Shown piece by piece: positions 1 to 7,698 of a stretch of 18,401 nucleotides of DNA (position 1 is its first letter; every line of letters starts with the position of its first letter). A program made the position numbers and the translations under genes. The stretch spans positions 1 to 18,401 of the forward strand of contig JBDLTT010000019.1 in NCBI GenBank assembly GCA_039805725.1, written 5' to 3'. The stretch comes from Fluviibacter sp039805725. Its GTDB lineage: Bacteria; Pseudomonadota; Gammaproteobacteria; Burkholderiales; Rhodocyclaceae. Below the pieces are notes generated by a model, which saw only the letters and a list, made by a program, of their open reading frames with translations, did not search any database and was not told the DNA's origin.

Positions 1-106
1 TCTTCAGCAGTTCGACCAGGTCAGCGGTCTGCTGGGCATTGAGCGGCAGCGGGGGGATCCCCAGGGCGGCACGCTCGGCGACATGGCTCCGATAGGCTTC
101 TAGCAC
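1..106 (-). CDS. acnB: Aconitate hydratase B, N-terminal fragment
   Basis: Partial gene; the window holds only the first 35 codons. The start is GTG at 106-104, preceded by AGGA about 7 bases upstream. The translated N-terminus begins VLEAYRSHVAERAALGIPPL and continues with PLNAQQTADLVELLK, which I recognise as the conserved opening helix of AcnB (E. coli begins MLEEYRKHVAERAA). AcnB is the cytosolic [4Fe-4S] enzyme interconverting citrate and isocitrate in the TCA and glyoxylate cycles. The catalytic and cluster-binding regions lie beyond the left edge, so integrity cannot be judged. It is transcribed away from the nlpC-type gene across a 337-base divergent region. Identification rests on family recognition of a short segment. 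Confidence 0.88.
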   Translation of the reverse strand, partial: MLEAYRSHVAERAALGIPPLPLNAQQTADLVELLK

Positions 107-443
107 GGCGATTTCCTTTCAAAAGACAGAGGAGCGGCAGACGCGGAACATCTGCCAAAAAGAATACGGCGTAAGCCTGATTTGTAACACAAGGCGAATC
201 CAGAAGCGAGGGGGAATCGACACAAAAACGTGCAGAAATTGCAAACTCTTGTGAAAGAGTTGAGAAAGGGGTCGACATCTACAGCCCGCGCCATGGCAGT
301 GATGCTGCAGAACAGCATGGCCACCTGTTGGGGCCTCGCTTTGGCTTTGGCGTACAACCTTATGAATATCTTAAGAAATTCGATCCGAGACCCCAGCTCA
401 AAAAGGCTTGCCCCGGGGCACCATTTTGGGTTAAAGTGGTCGG
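107..443. other. Divergent intergenic region, acnB / NlpC-P60 gene
   Basis: 337 bases between two divergent starts; it must carry promoters for both genes. The minus side holds the acnB ribosome site (AGGA near 113-116). A perfect 7-bp hairpin (AACTCTT / AAGAGTT, loop GTGA) lies at 244-261 and is described separately. I could not find a convincing -35/-10 pair for either direction. An open frame at 230-451 from a GTG resembles no family I know, and I treat it as chance. Confidence 0.6.
244..261. repeat. Short perfect inverted repeat in acnB/NlpC intergenic region
   Basis: AACTCTT at 244-250 and AAGAGTT at 255-261 form a 7-bp perfect stem with the 4-base loop GTGA. No T-run follows on either strand, so it is not a terminator. 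It could be an operator half-site pair or simply chance; it lies 138 bases upstream of acnB and 183 upstream of the NlpC/P60 start. Confidence 0.35.
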
Positions 444-1004
444 ATGCATAAGGTTAACTCCCCCAGCAAAACGGGTAAAAAGCTTCTGGTGCAGGCGCTG
501 GCCGCACTCACCATCGCCGGAACGCTCACCCCCTTCTCCAGCGCGGTACGCGCAGACGAAGCCGACAAGCCGGGTCTGTTCCAGCGTTACTCCGTCAATA
601 TCCAGGATCTGATCATCAAGGGTCTGGAATTCGTCGGCGTACCATACCGTCGTGGCGGCAACACCGTTGAGTCCGGTTTGGACTGCAGCGGTTTCACGCG
701 TCTGGTCTTCCTGGACTCCAACGGCATCGACCTGCCCCGTACGGCGGCCGAACAGGCCAATGTCGGCACCAAGGTCAGCGCCGATGAATTGAAGCCGGGT
801 GATCTGGTGTTTTTCAACACCATGCGTCGCGCCTATTCGCACGTGGGGATCTACCTGGGCAATGACCAGTTCGTGCATGCGCCGAAGCCAGGCGCAGAGA
901 TTCGCGTCGAAAACATGCATCAGGCCTACTGGGTCGGTAAATTCAATGGTGCGCGTCGCCTCGATGGCGTGACCGCCGCACCGAGCAAGGCGCTGTCCTT
1001 CTGA
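444..1004 (+). CDS. Exported NlpC/P60 (C40) peptidoglycan endopeptidase
   Basis: A 186-residue cell-wall hydrolase of the NlpC/P60 cysteine peptidase family, which cleaves peptide cross-links or stems of peptidoglycan in the periplasm. Residues 1-37 look like a Sec signal peptide: basic start (KTGKK), hydrophobic stretch about 14-30, and a V-R-A cleavage site before Asp38. There is no lipobox cysteine, so it is probably a soluble periplasmic protein. The catalytic domain covers about 55-172, with the nucleophile in LDCSGF (Cys81), the base in SHVGIY (His133) and the third polar residue in FVHAP (His145). All three are present, so the enzyme looks active. ATG 444 is chosen although the ribosome site before it is poor; it gives a normal signal peptide. 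A strong terminator follows 18 bases after the stop. Confidence 0.9.
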   Translation: MHKVNSPSKTGKKLLVQALAALTIAGTLTPFSSAVRADEADKPGLFQRYSVNIQDLIIKGLEFVGVPYRRGGNTVESGLDCSGFTRLVFLDSNGIDLPRTAAEQANVGTKVSADELKPGDLVFFNTMRRAYSHVGIYLGNDQFVHAPKPGAEIRVENMHQAYWVGKFNGARRLDGVTAAPSKALSF

Positions 1005-1021
1005 TTCGAGATCGTTCCCCG

Positions 1022-1049
1022 AAAAACGCCGCACCTTGCGGCGTTTTTT
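1022..1049 (+). terminator. Intrinsic terminator after the NlpC/P60 gene
   Basis: Stem ACGCCGC (1026-1032) / GCGGCGT (1038-1044) with loop ACCTT, extended by flanking A-T pairs and followed by a run of T to 1049. It is a textbook intrinsic terminator on the plus strand. Its end is only 15 bases before the bpt start codon. Confidence 0.9.
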
Positions 1050-1064
1050 GTTTAAGCTAACGCT

Positions 1065-1829
1065 ATGTCGCACATGAACGATGCCGCGCTCCCCGATTCG
1101 CTGTTGCATTTCTATACAACGGCAGGGTATCCGTGCAGTTATCTGGCGGATCGCCAGGCACGGTCGCAGGTTGCGATACCACCGGATCATATTGATGCCT
1201 CTGTCTACGGCATGCTTGTCCATCGCGGCTTCCGTCGTAGTGGACAGTTTACCTATCGCCCGCACTGTGACGGCTGTCAGCGCTGCGTGCCGGTACGTGT
1301 ACGTGCCCTGGAATTTGCACCGGATCGTACCCAACGCAAAATCCTGAATCGGCTGAACGCGCCCGGGCTCATGCAGGTCACGGAACGGCCGCTTACCTTT
1401 GACCCGGAACACTATGCGCTTTACCAGGCCTACCAGAGGGCGCGTCATCGAAACGGCGGCATGGATGAGGATGACCCGGAGCAATATCGCGAGTTTCTGC
1501 TCAATAGCGGCGTCGATACGCGCCTGGTCGAATTTCGCATGGGGGCGCGCGTCGTCATGGTCAGCGTGCTCGATGTGCTGCCCGATGGTTTGTCGGCGGT
1601 GTATACATTCTTCGACCCGAACCATGCCAAGGCCAGCTACGGCACTTATGCGATTCTCTGGCAGATCATTCAGTGCCAGTACAACAACTTGCCCTATCTC
1701 TACCTAGGTTACTGGATCGCCGAAAGCAATAAGATGGCCTACAAGTCGCGCTACCAGCCCATGGACATGCTCGATGACGGCCACTGGATTAGAATGCCGG
1801 GCTTGCCCGAGCACGGTCGGGCACCCTGA
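1065..1829 (+). CDS. bpt: Aspartate/glutamate leucyltransferase (Bpt)
   Basis: A 254-residue aminoacyl-tRNA-protein transferase of the Bpt family (older name Ate). It moves leucine from Leu-tRNA to proteins with N-terminal Asp or Glu, making them N-degron substrates for ClpS/ClpAP in the cytoplasm. Family marks seen: CSYLADRQARS near the N-terminus (Cys24), the cysteine cluster HCDGCQRCVPVR (Cys68, Cys71, Cys74), and the C-terminal GYWIAESNKMAYKSRYQP block at 215-232. Length is normal for the family. The partner gene aat is not in the window. ATG 1065 is used; ATG 1074 (Met4) is an in-frame alternative, and neither has a strong ribosome site. The gene starts 15 bases after an intrinsic terminator, leaving little room for its own promoter. 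pyrD follows after 33 bases. Confidence 0.93.
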   Translation: MSHMNDAALPDSLLHFYTTAGYPCSYLADRQARSQVAIPPDHIDASVYGMLVHRGFRRSGQFTYRPHCDGCQRCVPVRVRALEFAPDRTQRKILNRLNAPGLMQVTERPLTFDPEHYALYQAYQRARHRNGGMDEDDPEQYREFLLNSGVDTRLVEFRMGARVVMVSVLDVLPDGLSAVYTFFDPNHAKASYGTYAILWQIIQCQYNNLPYLYLGYWIAESNKMAYKSRYQPMDMLDDGHWIRMPGLPEHGRAP

Positions 1830-1862
1830 ATCACGAGAGTCATCCTGAACGCCACGGCCATC

Positions 1863-2912
1863 ATGAATCTTTATTCGCTGCTCCGCCCCCTGCTCTTCTG
1901 TCTGTCGCCCGAAACAGCGCATAACCTCAGCCTGAATGGCCTGGATCACGCGGCAAAAATGGGGCTGATTCGTCAAACCTTGCCGGCCGATCCGGTCACC
2001 GTGATGGGCATCCAGTTTCCCAACCGTGTCGGGCTCGCCGCTGGCCTCGATAAAGATGGGGCGCACATCGACGGCTTGGCGGCGCTGGGTTTTGGTTTTA
2101 TCGAAATCGGCACAGTGACCCCCAAAGCACAACCGGGCAACCCCCAACCGCGCCTGTTTCGTCTACCAACGCACGATGCGCTGATCAACCGCTTTGGTTT
2201 CAACAATCTGGGGGTCGACAATCTCGTGGCTCATGTTCGAGCCAGCCAGTTCGTCAAGAATGGTGGGATTATCGGTATCAACATCGGCAAGAACGCCAGC
2301 ACGCCAATCGAACGGGCGAACGACGACTATCTCGTCGCACTCGACGCTGCTTACGGACACGCACACTACGTGACGATCAACATCTCGAGTCCGAACACGC
2401 ACAACCTGCGATCCTTACAACAGGATGATGCCCTGGAGGCCCTGCTTGCGGGGCTTAAAGATCGCCAACAGCGGCTGTCTGATCAACACGGCAAGTACGT
2501 GCCTCTGGCGCTCAAGATCGCGCCGGATCTGGACGCCTTGCAGATCGACGCCATCGCCTCGGCCGTCCGTCGTCACCGCTTCGATGCCGTAATTGCCACC
2601 AACACCACCCTCGAACGCGCTGCCGTGATGGATGACCCGCATGCCGGCGAAACCGGTGGCTTATCGGGTAAACCCGTGCTTGAAAAATCCACCGCCATCC
2701 TCGCGGCACTTCACAAGAAACTGGCTGGCGAAATCCCGCTGATCGGCGTGGGCGGTATCTGTTCGGGAGAAGACGCCGTGGCCAAACGTACAGCCGGCGC
2801 CGAACTGGTGCAGCTTTACACCGGTCTCATCTACCGGGGTCCGGCACTCGTTCGCGAAACAGGGGAAGCGCTGGCACGCCACACCCGTCAGAGCCACCGC
2901 CCAAGCCTCTGA
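1863..2912 (+). CDS. pyrD: Dihydroorotate dehydrogenase, class 2 (quinone-linked)
   Basis: 349 residues, normal for membrane-associated class 2 PyrD, which oxidises dihydroorotate to orotate with FMN and passes electrons to ubiquinone (fourth step of pyrimidine synthesis). The N-terminal helical segment (MNLYSLLRPLLFCLSPETAH, 1-20) is the class 2 membrane and quinone-binding extension. The barrel shows GTVTPKAQPGNPQPRLFR (83-100), NRFGFNN (109-115), the catalytic-serine loop NISSPNT (173-179), IATNTT (244-249), GLSGKP (266-271) and the phosphate-binding GVGGI plus QLYTG...YRGP (295-327). Class 2 uses a serine base, consistent with the SSPNT loop. It probably shares a transcript with bpt. No clear ribosome site precedes the ATG. 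A hairpin follows the stop. Confidence 0.96.
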   Translation: MNLYSLLRPLLFCLSPETAHNLSLNGLDHAAKMGLIRQTLPADPVTVMGIQFPNRVGLAAGLDKDGAHIDGLAALGFGFIEIGTVTPKAQPGNPQPRLFRLPTHDALINRFGFNNLGVDNLVAHVRASQFVKNGGIIGINIGKNASTPIERANDDYLVALDAAYGHAHYVTINISSPNTHNLRSLQQDDALEALLAGLKDRQQRLSDQHGKYVPLALKIAPDLDALQIDAIASAVRRHRFDAVIATNTTLERAAVMDDPHAGETGGLSGKPVLEKSTAILAALHKKLAGEIPLIGVGGICSGEDAVAKRTAGAELVQLYTGLIYRGPALVRETGEALARHTRQSHRPSL

Positions 2913-2931
2913 TTTCGCGGTGTATGCCCAT

Positions 2932-2954
2932 AAACCGTAGTCGCTCTACGGTTT
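2932..2954 (+). terminator. Hairpin after pyrD, probable weak terminator
   Basis: AAACCGTAG (2932-2940) and CTACGGTTT (2946-2954) form a perfect 9-bp stem with loop TCGCT, 19 bases after the pyrD stop. The trailing sequence is only TTTC, not a full T-run, so termination may be partial. Its place between pyrD and the rsxA promoter suits a transcript boundary. Confidence 0.5.
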
Positions 2955-2991
2955 CTGACTTAGAAAAGCATAAGCTTATGGCAAAAGCGTG

Positions 2992-3020
2992 TTGCGCCAC
3001 ACCATCACGCGGCGGATAAT
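2992..3020 (+). promoter_or_regulatory. Probable sigma-70 promoter of the rsx (rnf) operon
   Basis: -35 TTGCGC (2992-2997), a 17-base spacer, and -10 GATAAT (3015-3020); transcription would start near 3027, about 57 bases before the rsxA ATG. Both hexamers are close to consensus and the spacing is ideal. It lies downstream of the pyrD hairpin, so the operon would have its own promoter. This is a sequence match only. Confidence 0.65.
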
Positions 3021-3083
3021 GCGCCCTATTTCCACGAAAAGCATCTGAGAAGGTGCTCAAACGTCTGAATTTAAGCTTCCTAC

Positions 3084-3665
3084 ATGGCCGAGTATCTTTT
3101 TGTCCTCATTGGCGCTGTTCTGGTCAACAACGTCGTGCTGGTCCGAATTCTCGGACTGTGCCCCTTTATGGGAGTCTCGAAAAAGCTCAGTACGGCCTAT
3201 GGTATGGGTGCCGCCACGACCTTCGTACTCACATTGGGTACCGGTGCGAGCTACATCATTGACCACTTCCTACTCATGCCCTTCGGGCTGGAATATCTTC
3301 GAACGATTTCGTTTATTGTCACCATCGCTGCGCTGGTTCAATTAACCGAACTGGTGATTCAAAAGACCAGCCCGATCCTGCACCAGGTGCTTGGCATCTA
3401 TCTCCCGCTGATTACCACCAACTGCGCCGTCCTCGGGGTTCCGCTCATCAACGTCAGCCAAAACAATGGCTTTATCGCCTCTCTGGTGTTTGGTGCGGGT
3501 AGTTCGCTGGGTTTCTCATTCGCACTGATTCTGTTCGCAGGTATTCGTGAGCGTGTCGATGGCGCCGATGTTCCGCAATATTTCCGTGGCGTATCCATCG
3601 CCATGATCACAGCGGGACTCATGAGCTTGGCGTTCATGGGTTTCGCAGGACTGGATCGTTACTAA
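3084..3665 (+). CDS. rsxA: Rnf/Rsx electron transport complex subunit A
   Basis: 193 residues, the usual length, and hydrophobic throughout with about six membrane helices. RnfA is an inner-membrane core subunit of the Rnf complex (ferredoxin:NAD+ oxidoreductase; Rsx in E. coli, where it keeps SoxR reduced). The N-terminus (MAEYLFVLIGAVLVNN) and the block LGLCPFMGVSKKLSTAYGMG (24-43) are typical. Cys26 in LGLCP and Cys113 in TTNCAVLG match the conserved cysteines by which the RnfA/RnfE pair is thought to hold an intramembrane Fe-S centre. It pairs with rsxE later in the operon, which has the matching cysteines. First gene after the promoter at 2992-3020. The ribosome site before ATG 3084 is poor, but the start agrees with the family. 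rsxB begins 3 bases after the stop. Confidence 0.96.
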   Translation: MAEYLFVLIGAVLVNNVVLVRILGLCPFMGVSKKLSTAYGMGAATTFVLTLGTGASYIIDHFLLMPFGLEYLRTISFIVTIAALVQLTELVIQKTSPILHQVLGIYLPLITTNCAVLGVPLINVSQNNGFIASLVFGAGSSLGFSFALILFAGIRERVDGADVPQYFRGVSIAMITAGLMSLAFMGFAGLDRY

Positions 3666-3668
3666 GCC

Positions 3669-4265
3669 ATGGACGGGATCCTCTACGCGATCGCGATCAT
3701 GGCGTTGGGCGGCCTGGTGTTAGGGGCGCTACTCGGCTATGCATCGACCCGCTTCAAGGTAGAGGGGGATCCGCTCGTCGACCAGATCGATAGCATCCTA
3801 CCGCAGACCCAATGCGGCCAGTGCGGTTTTCCGGGCTGCCGTCCCTACGCCGAAGCCATTGCCAAGGATGAGGCAGACATCAACCAATGCCCACCCGGTG
3901 GCGACGAAAACATCCATAAACTGGCCGAACTGCTGGGCAAAGAATACAAGCCGCTCTCCGCAGAGCATGGTGTCGAGAAGCCCAAACAGGTTGCCATCAT
4001 TGACGAAAACATCTGCATTGGCTGCACCCTCTGCATCCAGGCCTGCCCGGTCGACGCGATCGTCGGCGCTGCCAAGCAGATGCACACCATTGCCGAAGAC
4101 CTTTGCACCGGCTGCGAACTCTGCATACCCCCCTGCCCGGTGGAATGCATTAGTATGGTGACAGTGGCCGACACACCAAGCACCTGGAAGTGGCACAAAC
4201 CCGGTCAGCAACGGGTTATTCCCATCGTTCCGGTTGGCAACGTGATGCGCAGCGAGGCTGCCTGA
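3669..4265 (+). CDS. rsxB: Rnf/Rsx complex iron-sulfur subunit B
   Basis: 198 residues. One N-terminal membrane helix (about 5-25) anchors a cytoplasmic Fe-S protein that relays electrons from ferredoxin into the complex. An Fe-S-type domain carries CGQCGFPGC plus a later Cys (Cys49, Cys52, Cys57, Cys74). Two ferredoxin-type [4Fe-4S] motifs follow: CIGCTLCIQACP (Cys116, 119, 122, 126) and CTGCELCIPPCP (Cys146, 149, 152, 156). All twelve expected cysteines are present, so three clusters can form. A 40-residue tail after the second motif (IPIVPVGN near the end) has no recognised motif. Start ATG 3669 sits 3 bases after rsxA; one base separates its stop from rsxC, implying translational coupling. 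Confidence 0.96.
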   Translation: MDGILYAIAIMALGGLVLGALLGYASTRFKVEGDPLVDQIDSILPQTQCGQCGFPGCRPYAEAIAKDEADINQCPPGGDENIHKLAELLGKEYKPLSAEHGVEKPKQVAIIDENICIGCTLCIQACPVDAIVGAAKQMHTIAEDLCTGCELCIPPCPVECISMVTVADTPSTWKWHKPGQQRVIPIVPVGNVMRSEAA

Positions 4266-4266
4266 T

Positions 4267-5922
4267 ATGAAACTCTTTACCTTCAAGGGTGGGATCAAGC
4301 CGGATCCGAACAAAACACGATCGACCCAACTGCCCATTGCGCAAGCACCGCTGGTCGATCGTTACATCGTGCCACTGCACCAGAACATTGGTGGCACACC
4401 CCGTCCCATCGTCCAGGTAGGCGATCGTGTGCTCAAGGGCCAGCGACTCGGCGATGCCGATGGCTGGGTTTCGGCCGCCGTGCATTCACCGACCTCCGGA
4501 ACCGTGGTTGAAATCGGCCCACATATTATTCCCCACCCTTCGGGATTGCCGACTGATTGCGTCGTCATTGAAGCCGACGGCCGTGATACATGGATCGAAC
4601 GCCAACCCTTCGATCTCGATCGCGCCACACCCGAACAAGTGCGCGAGTATCTGCGCGACATGGGCATTGTCGGCATGGGGGGCGCCGTCTTTCCGAGCCA
4701 CGTCAAACTCAGCGTGCCGCGCGGCAAACAGATCGAGCAACTCATCATCAATGGTGCCGAGTGTGAACCGTTTATCAGCTGCGACGATCGTCTCATGCGT
4801 GAGCAGGCACAAGAAGTCATTCAAGGCAGCGTATTGTTCGGCCAGCTCGTTAACGCTGGCAAGATACTGATTGGCGTCGAGGATAACAAGCCCGAAGCCA
4901 TCGCAGCACTCAACGCTGCGCAACAGCAACTCAATGCACCCGTCGATATCGTCACCGTACCGACGATCTACCCTACTGGCGGCGCCAAAGAGCTCATTCG
5001 GGTGCTGACTGGTAAAGAAGTTCCCGGGAGTATGCGCTCAACCGATTTTGGTGTTCAGGTATTCAACGTCGCCACGGTGCAGTCTGGCTGGCGTGCCATC
5101 ACTTACGGCGAACCGCTAATCTCACGGATTGTGACTATCAGCGGCGCCGTGGCCGAAGCGCGCAACTGGTCCGTCCCCATTGGCATGCCGATCGGTTCTC
5201 TTGTTAAGCTCGCACAACCAAGAACCGACCACGATGGCGTCATCATGGGGGGCCCGATGATGGGCTTTCGTATCAGCACGGACAACGCCCCCGTTATCAA
5301 GTCTACGAACAGCCTGATCGTTCATGCCCCGGGTCTGTTTCCACCCAAGCCAGCAGAGCTTCCCTGCATCCGTTGCGGCAGCTGTGCAGAAGCCTGCCCG
5401 CAGGAGTTGCAACCCTTCGAGCTCTACTGGTGGTCACGCGCCAGTAAATTCGACAAGCTCGAAAACTACAAACTCTTCGACTGCATCGAATGTGGTTGCT
5501 GTGACTACGTCTGCCCCAGCCATATTCCGCTAGTGAACTATTTCCGTTTCGCCAAGAGCGAGATTCAGGCCGAAGCGCGCGAGAAGCAGATCGCCGATGC
5601 CGCCCGTGAGCGCCACGAGTTCCGTCAGGCGCGAGCCGATCGCGAGAAACTGGAGAAAGCAGAGAGGCTGGCCAAGGCCAACGCCGCCCGTCAGGCGGCA
5701 GGCACCACGCTCACCGCATCCGGCCCCGCAACCGCTTCCACCAACCCGGATGATGCTCCCGATATTTCCAGCCATCCTGATCAGGCATCGACACCGATCG
5801 CGGTGGACAACCATCCGGTACTGGATGCCGCTGCCAAACAGGCGGCCATTGCGGCCGCCGCAGAACGCGCCCGCCTCAAGCGCGAACAGCATGCCGTCAA
5901 GAGCGGCGACACTTCACACTGA
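4267..5922 (+). CDS. rsxC: Rnf/Rsx complex subunit C (NADH/flavin and Fe-S subunit)
   Basis: 551 residues. RnfC is the peripheral subunit that exchanges electrons with NADH. Visible layout: N-terminal barrel domain (about 5-110, opening KLFTFKGGIKPD); the complex I 51-kDa-like nucleotide/FMN fold (about 125-280, with GIVGMGGAVFPSHVKL and NGAECEPFISCDDRLM); an SLBB-like region (about 285-330); then two [4Fe-4S] motifs, CIRCGSCAEACP (Cys367, 370, 373, 377) and CIECGCCDYVCP (Cys406, 409, 412, 416). Residues about 430-475 are highly charged and alanine-rich, likely helical or coiled-coil. They are followed by a low-complexity Ala/Pro/Thr linker and a second short helix (520-545). This C-terminal tail is variable in the family; this one is shorter and less repetitive than the long E. 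coli tail. The start is one base after the rsxB stop. Confidence 0.95.
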   Translation: MKLFTFKGGIKPDPNKTRSTQLPIAQAPLVDRYIVPLHQNIGGTPRPIVQVGDRVLKGQRLGDADGWVSAAVHSPTSGTVVEIGPHIIPHPSGLPTDCVVIEADGRDTWIERQPFDLDRATPEQVREYLRDMGIVGMGGAVFPSHVKLSVPRGKQIEQLIINGAECEPFISCDDRLMREQAQEVIQGSVLFGQLVNAGKILIGVEDNKPEAIAALNAAQQQLNAPVDIVTVPTIYPTGGAKELIRVLTGKEVPGSMRSTDFGVQVFNVATVQSGWRAITYGEPLISRIVTISGAVAEARNWSVPIGMPIGSLVKLAQPRTDHDGVIMGGPMMGFRISTDNAPVIKSTNSLIVHAPGLFPPKPAELPCIRCGSCAEACPQELQPFELYWWSRASKFDKLENYKLFDCIECGCCDYVCPSHIPLVNYFRFAKSEIQAEAREKQIADAARERHEFRQARADREKLEKAERLAKANAARQAAGTTLTASGPATASTNPDDAPDISSHPDQASTPIAVDNHPVLDAAAKQAAIAAAAERARLKREQHAVKSGDTSH

Positions 5923-5943
5923 TCCCTGAACGAAAACACCATC

Positions 5944-6996
5944 GTGTCTTTTGAAACGCCTAACGTGCTGACCCAATCTCCCTACCTGATCCAACCGGTG
6001 AGTGTCACGCGCATCATGCTCAAGGTGCTCGTCGCACTGGTGCCGGGCATCGCCATCTACGCCTGGCTATTCGGCCCCGCCATTCTGGTCCAACTGGCAC
6101 TGGCAACCATCACCGCCGTGGTTGCCGAAGCGTCTTTTCTCAAGCTGCGGCAGCGCCCGATCGCGCCGGCATTGGCCGACCTCTCCGCCGTCGTCACCGC
6201 CTGGCTGATCGCACTCTCGTTTCCACCGATGGGGCCTTGGTGGTTGATCATTCTCGGCACCGCTTTCGCGATCATAGTCGCCAAACATCTCTACGGCGGC
6301 CTCGGGCAAAACCCCTTTAATCCGGCGATGGTGGCTTACGCCCTGTGCATTGTGTCCTTTCCAGCCATCATGTCGCAGTGGCCACACCCGCTCACGGCGG
6401 GCGGACTTCCCCCATTAGAACAGATCACGGCCATCTTCTTTCCTGAGCGGATCGACGCCTGGGCTGGCGCCACGCCGCTCGACCATCTCAAAACTACCTT
6501 GCGCCTGGCTACAGGCAATGACAGCCTCACCGTTCAGAACATTCTGAAAGATCACACGATCTACGGCATCGGTGGCGGCAACGGCTGGGAATGGGTCACA
6601 CTGGGCTGGCTTATCGGTGGGCTCTGGCTGATCCAGCAAAAGGTCATCACCTGGCATATTCCGACAGCACTCATCACCGGCATTGGCGCTGTCGCACTTG
6701 TCTTCTGGATCGTTGACCCGGCACATTACGCCAACCCGCTCTTTCACATCCTCGGCGGCGCGACCCTGCTCGGGGCGTTCTTTATCGCAACCGATCCGGT
6801 CAGTGGTGCAACAACGCCACGCGGTAAACTGATCTTTGCTGCAGCCATCGGCATTCTGGCCTATTTGATCCGCGTCTTTGGCGCGTTTCCGGATGGTATC
6901 GCCTTCGCAGTGCTGATTCTCAACATGTGCGTACCGCTTATCGATATGTACACCCAACCCCCCATTTTTGGTGAGAAACACCGAGGCAAGGCATGA
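5944..6996 (+). CDS. rsxD: Rnf/Rsx complex subunit D (flavin-bearing membrane subunit)
   Basis: 350 residues, the usual length for the NqrB/RnfD family; about ten membrane helices. RnfD carries a covalent FMN on a threonine and forms part of the ion-translocating core. The flavin attachment motif is D-x-x-A-G-A-T at 171-177 (DAWAGATPLDHLK), giving Thr177 as the attachment site. The residue three before the threonine is Ala where Ser or Thr is common. GGLGQNPFNPAM (118-129) and DPVSGATTPRGK (284-295) are further family blocks. The start is GTG at 5944, 21 bases after rsxC, chosen because MSFETPNVLTQSPYLIQP aligns with known RnfD N-termini. Its stop overlaps the rsxG start by 4 bases (ATGA). 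Confidence 0.95.
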   Translation: MSFETPNVLTQSPYLIQPVSVTRIMLKVLVALVPGIAIYAWLFGPAILVQLALATITAVVAEASFLKLRQRPIAPALADLSAVVTAWLIALSFPPMGPWWLIILGTAFAIIVAKHLYGGLGQNPFNPAMVAYALCIVSFPAIMSQWPHPLTAGGLPPLEQITAIFFPERIDAWAGATPLDHLKTTLRLATGNDSLTVQNILKDHTIYGIGGGNGWEWVTLGWLIGGLWLIQQKVITWHIPTALITGIGAVALVFWIVDPAHYANPLFHILGGATLLGAFFIATDPVSGATTPRGKLIFAAAIGILAYLIRVFGAFPDGIAFAVLILNMCVPLIDMYTQPPIFGEKHRGKA

Positions 6997-7688
6997 GCAC
7001 GCCTGCGGAAAAACACGCCTTTCGCGTCTCGGGCGAGACTGCGCTAACGCTGGTCGCCTTTATCGTCTTCTTCACGGCACTACTGGCCTGGGCCTTTCTG
7101 TTCACCAAGCCCACCATCGAGCAATCAGCACGCGCCGAAAAAATGGCCGTACTGAACCAGATCCTTCCCGTGCGTCTTTACAACAATGACCCCCTCGCCG
7201 ACACCCTCACCCTGCCACCCGAACCCGAACTAGGCACCACGGCGCCTGCGACCATTTACCGCGCCCGTTTGAGCGGCAAACCAAGCGCCCTGGTGATCGA
7301 CGTCGTCGCACCCGATGGTTATAGCGGCAATATCAAGATGCTCGCCGCTTTTAACGCCACCGGCCAGGTGATCGGTGTGCGCGTGATTGAACACAAGGAA
7401 ACACCAGGGCTCGGTGACTATATTGATCCTCGCAAGGACAAGAATAAAGATCAGCTCTGGATCAACCAGTTCAATCAGGTTCCGGAGGATCTGAGCGCCC
7501 AGCAATGGCATGTACGAAAAGATGGTGGCGACTTTGACGCCTATGCCGGTGCCACCGTGACACCACGCGCAGTTGTCAAGGCCATTTACAAGGCTCAACA
7601 GTTCGTCAAAACCCACCGCCAGGCGCTCTTTGCCCGTGAAGGCACTGGCGGACGCTCGAACGCACCGACCGAACCGCGCCTTCAATAA
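6993..7688 (+). CDS. rsxG: Rnf/Rsx complex subunit G (covalent FMN subunit)
   Basis: 231 residues. One N-terminal membrane helix (about 17-37) is followed by a periplasmic FMN-binding domain. Family blocks: VLNQILPVRLYNNDPL (53-68), APDGYSGNIKMLAAF (106-120), EHKETPGLGDYI (133-144) and KDGGDFDAYAGATVTPRAVV (176-195). Thr188 in the D-A-Y-A-G-A-T motif is the expected covalent FMN site, normally modified by the flavin transferase ApbE; no apbE is in the window. As in rsxD, the motif has Ala where Ser/Thr is common. The ATG lies inside the rsxD stop (ATGA overlap), indicating coupled translation. Its TAA stop overlaps the rsxE ribosome site. Confidence 0.95.
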   Translation: MSTPAEKHAFRVSGETALTLVAFIVFFTALLAWAFLFTKPTIEQSARAEKMAVLNQILPVRLYNNDPLADTLTLPPEPELGTTAPATIYRARLSGKPSALVIDVVAPDGYSGNIKMLAAFNATGQVIGVRVIEHKETPGLGDYIDPRKDKNKDQLWINQFNQVPEDLSAQQWHVRKDGGDFDAYAGATVTPRAVVKAIYKAQQFVKTHRQALFAREGTGGRSNAPTEPRLQ

Positions 7689-7694
7689 GGAGAA
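7687..7694 (+). promoter_or_regulatory. Strong ribosome binding site deciding the rsxE start
   Basis: AAGGAGAA at 7687-7694 overlaps the rsxG stop (TAA 7686-7688), with AGGAG 6 bases before ATG 7699. It is the best Shine-Dalgarno site in the operon. It fixes the rsxE start at 7699 although the frame is open upstream to 7573. Confidence 0.85.
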
Positions 7695-7698
7695 GCCC

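Noticed and set aside
230..451. 73-codon open frame upstream of the NlpC/P60 gene (GTG start)
   Set aside because: No recognisable family, poor spacing of the upstream G-rich stretch to the GTG, and overlap with the start of a well-supported gene; most likely chance.
360..1625. 421-codon open frame on the minus strand opposite the NlpC/P60 gene and bpt
   Set aside because: It lies antisense to two clearly recognised genes, and its residues resemble no family; long antisense frames are common in GC-rich DNA with this codon use.
7573..7698. Upstream extension of rsxE into rsxG
   Set aside because: The extra 42 residues are an out-of-frame reading of rsxG; the strong AGGAG site supports ATG 7699.
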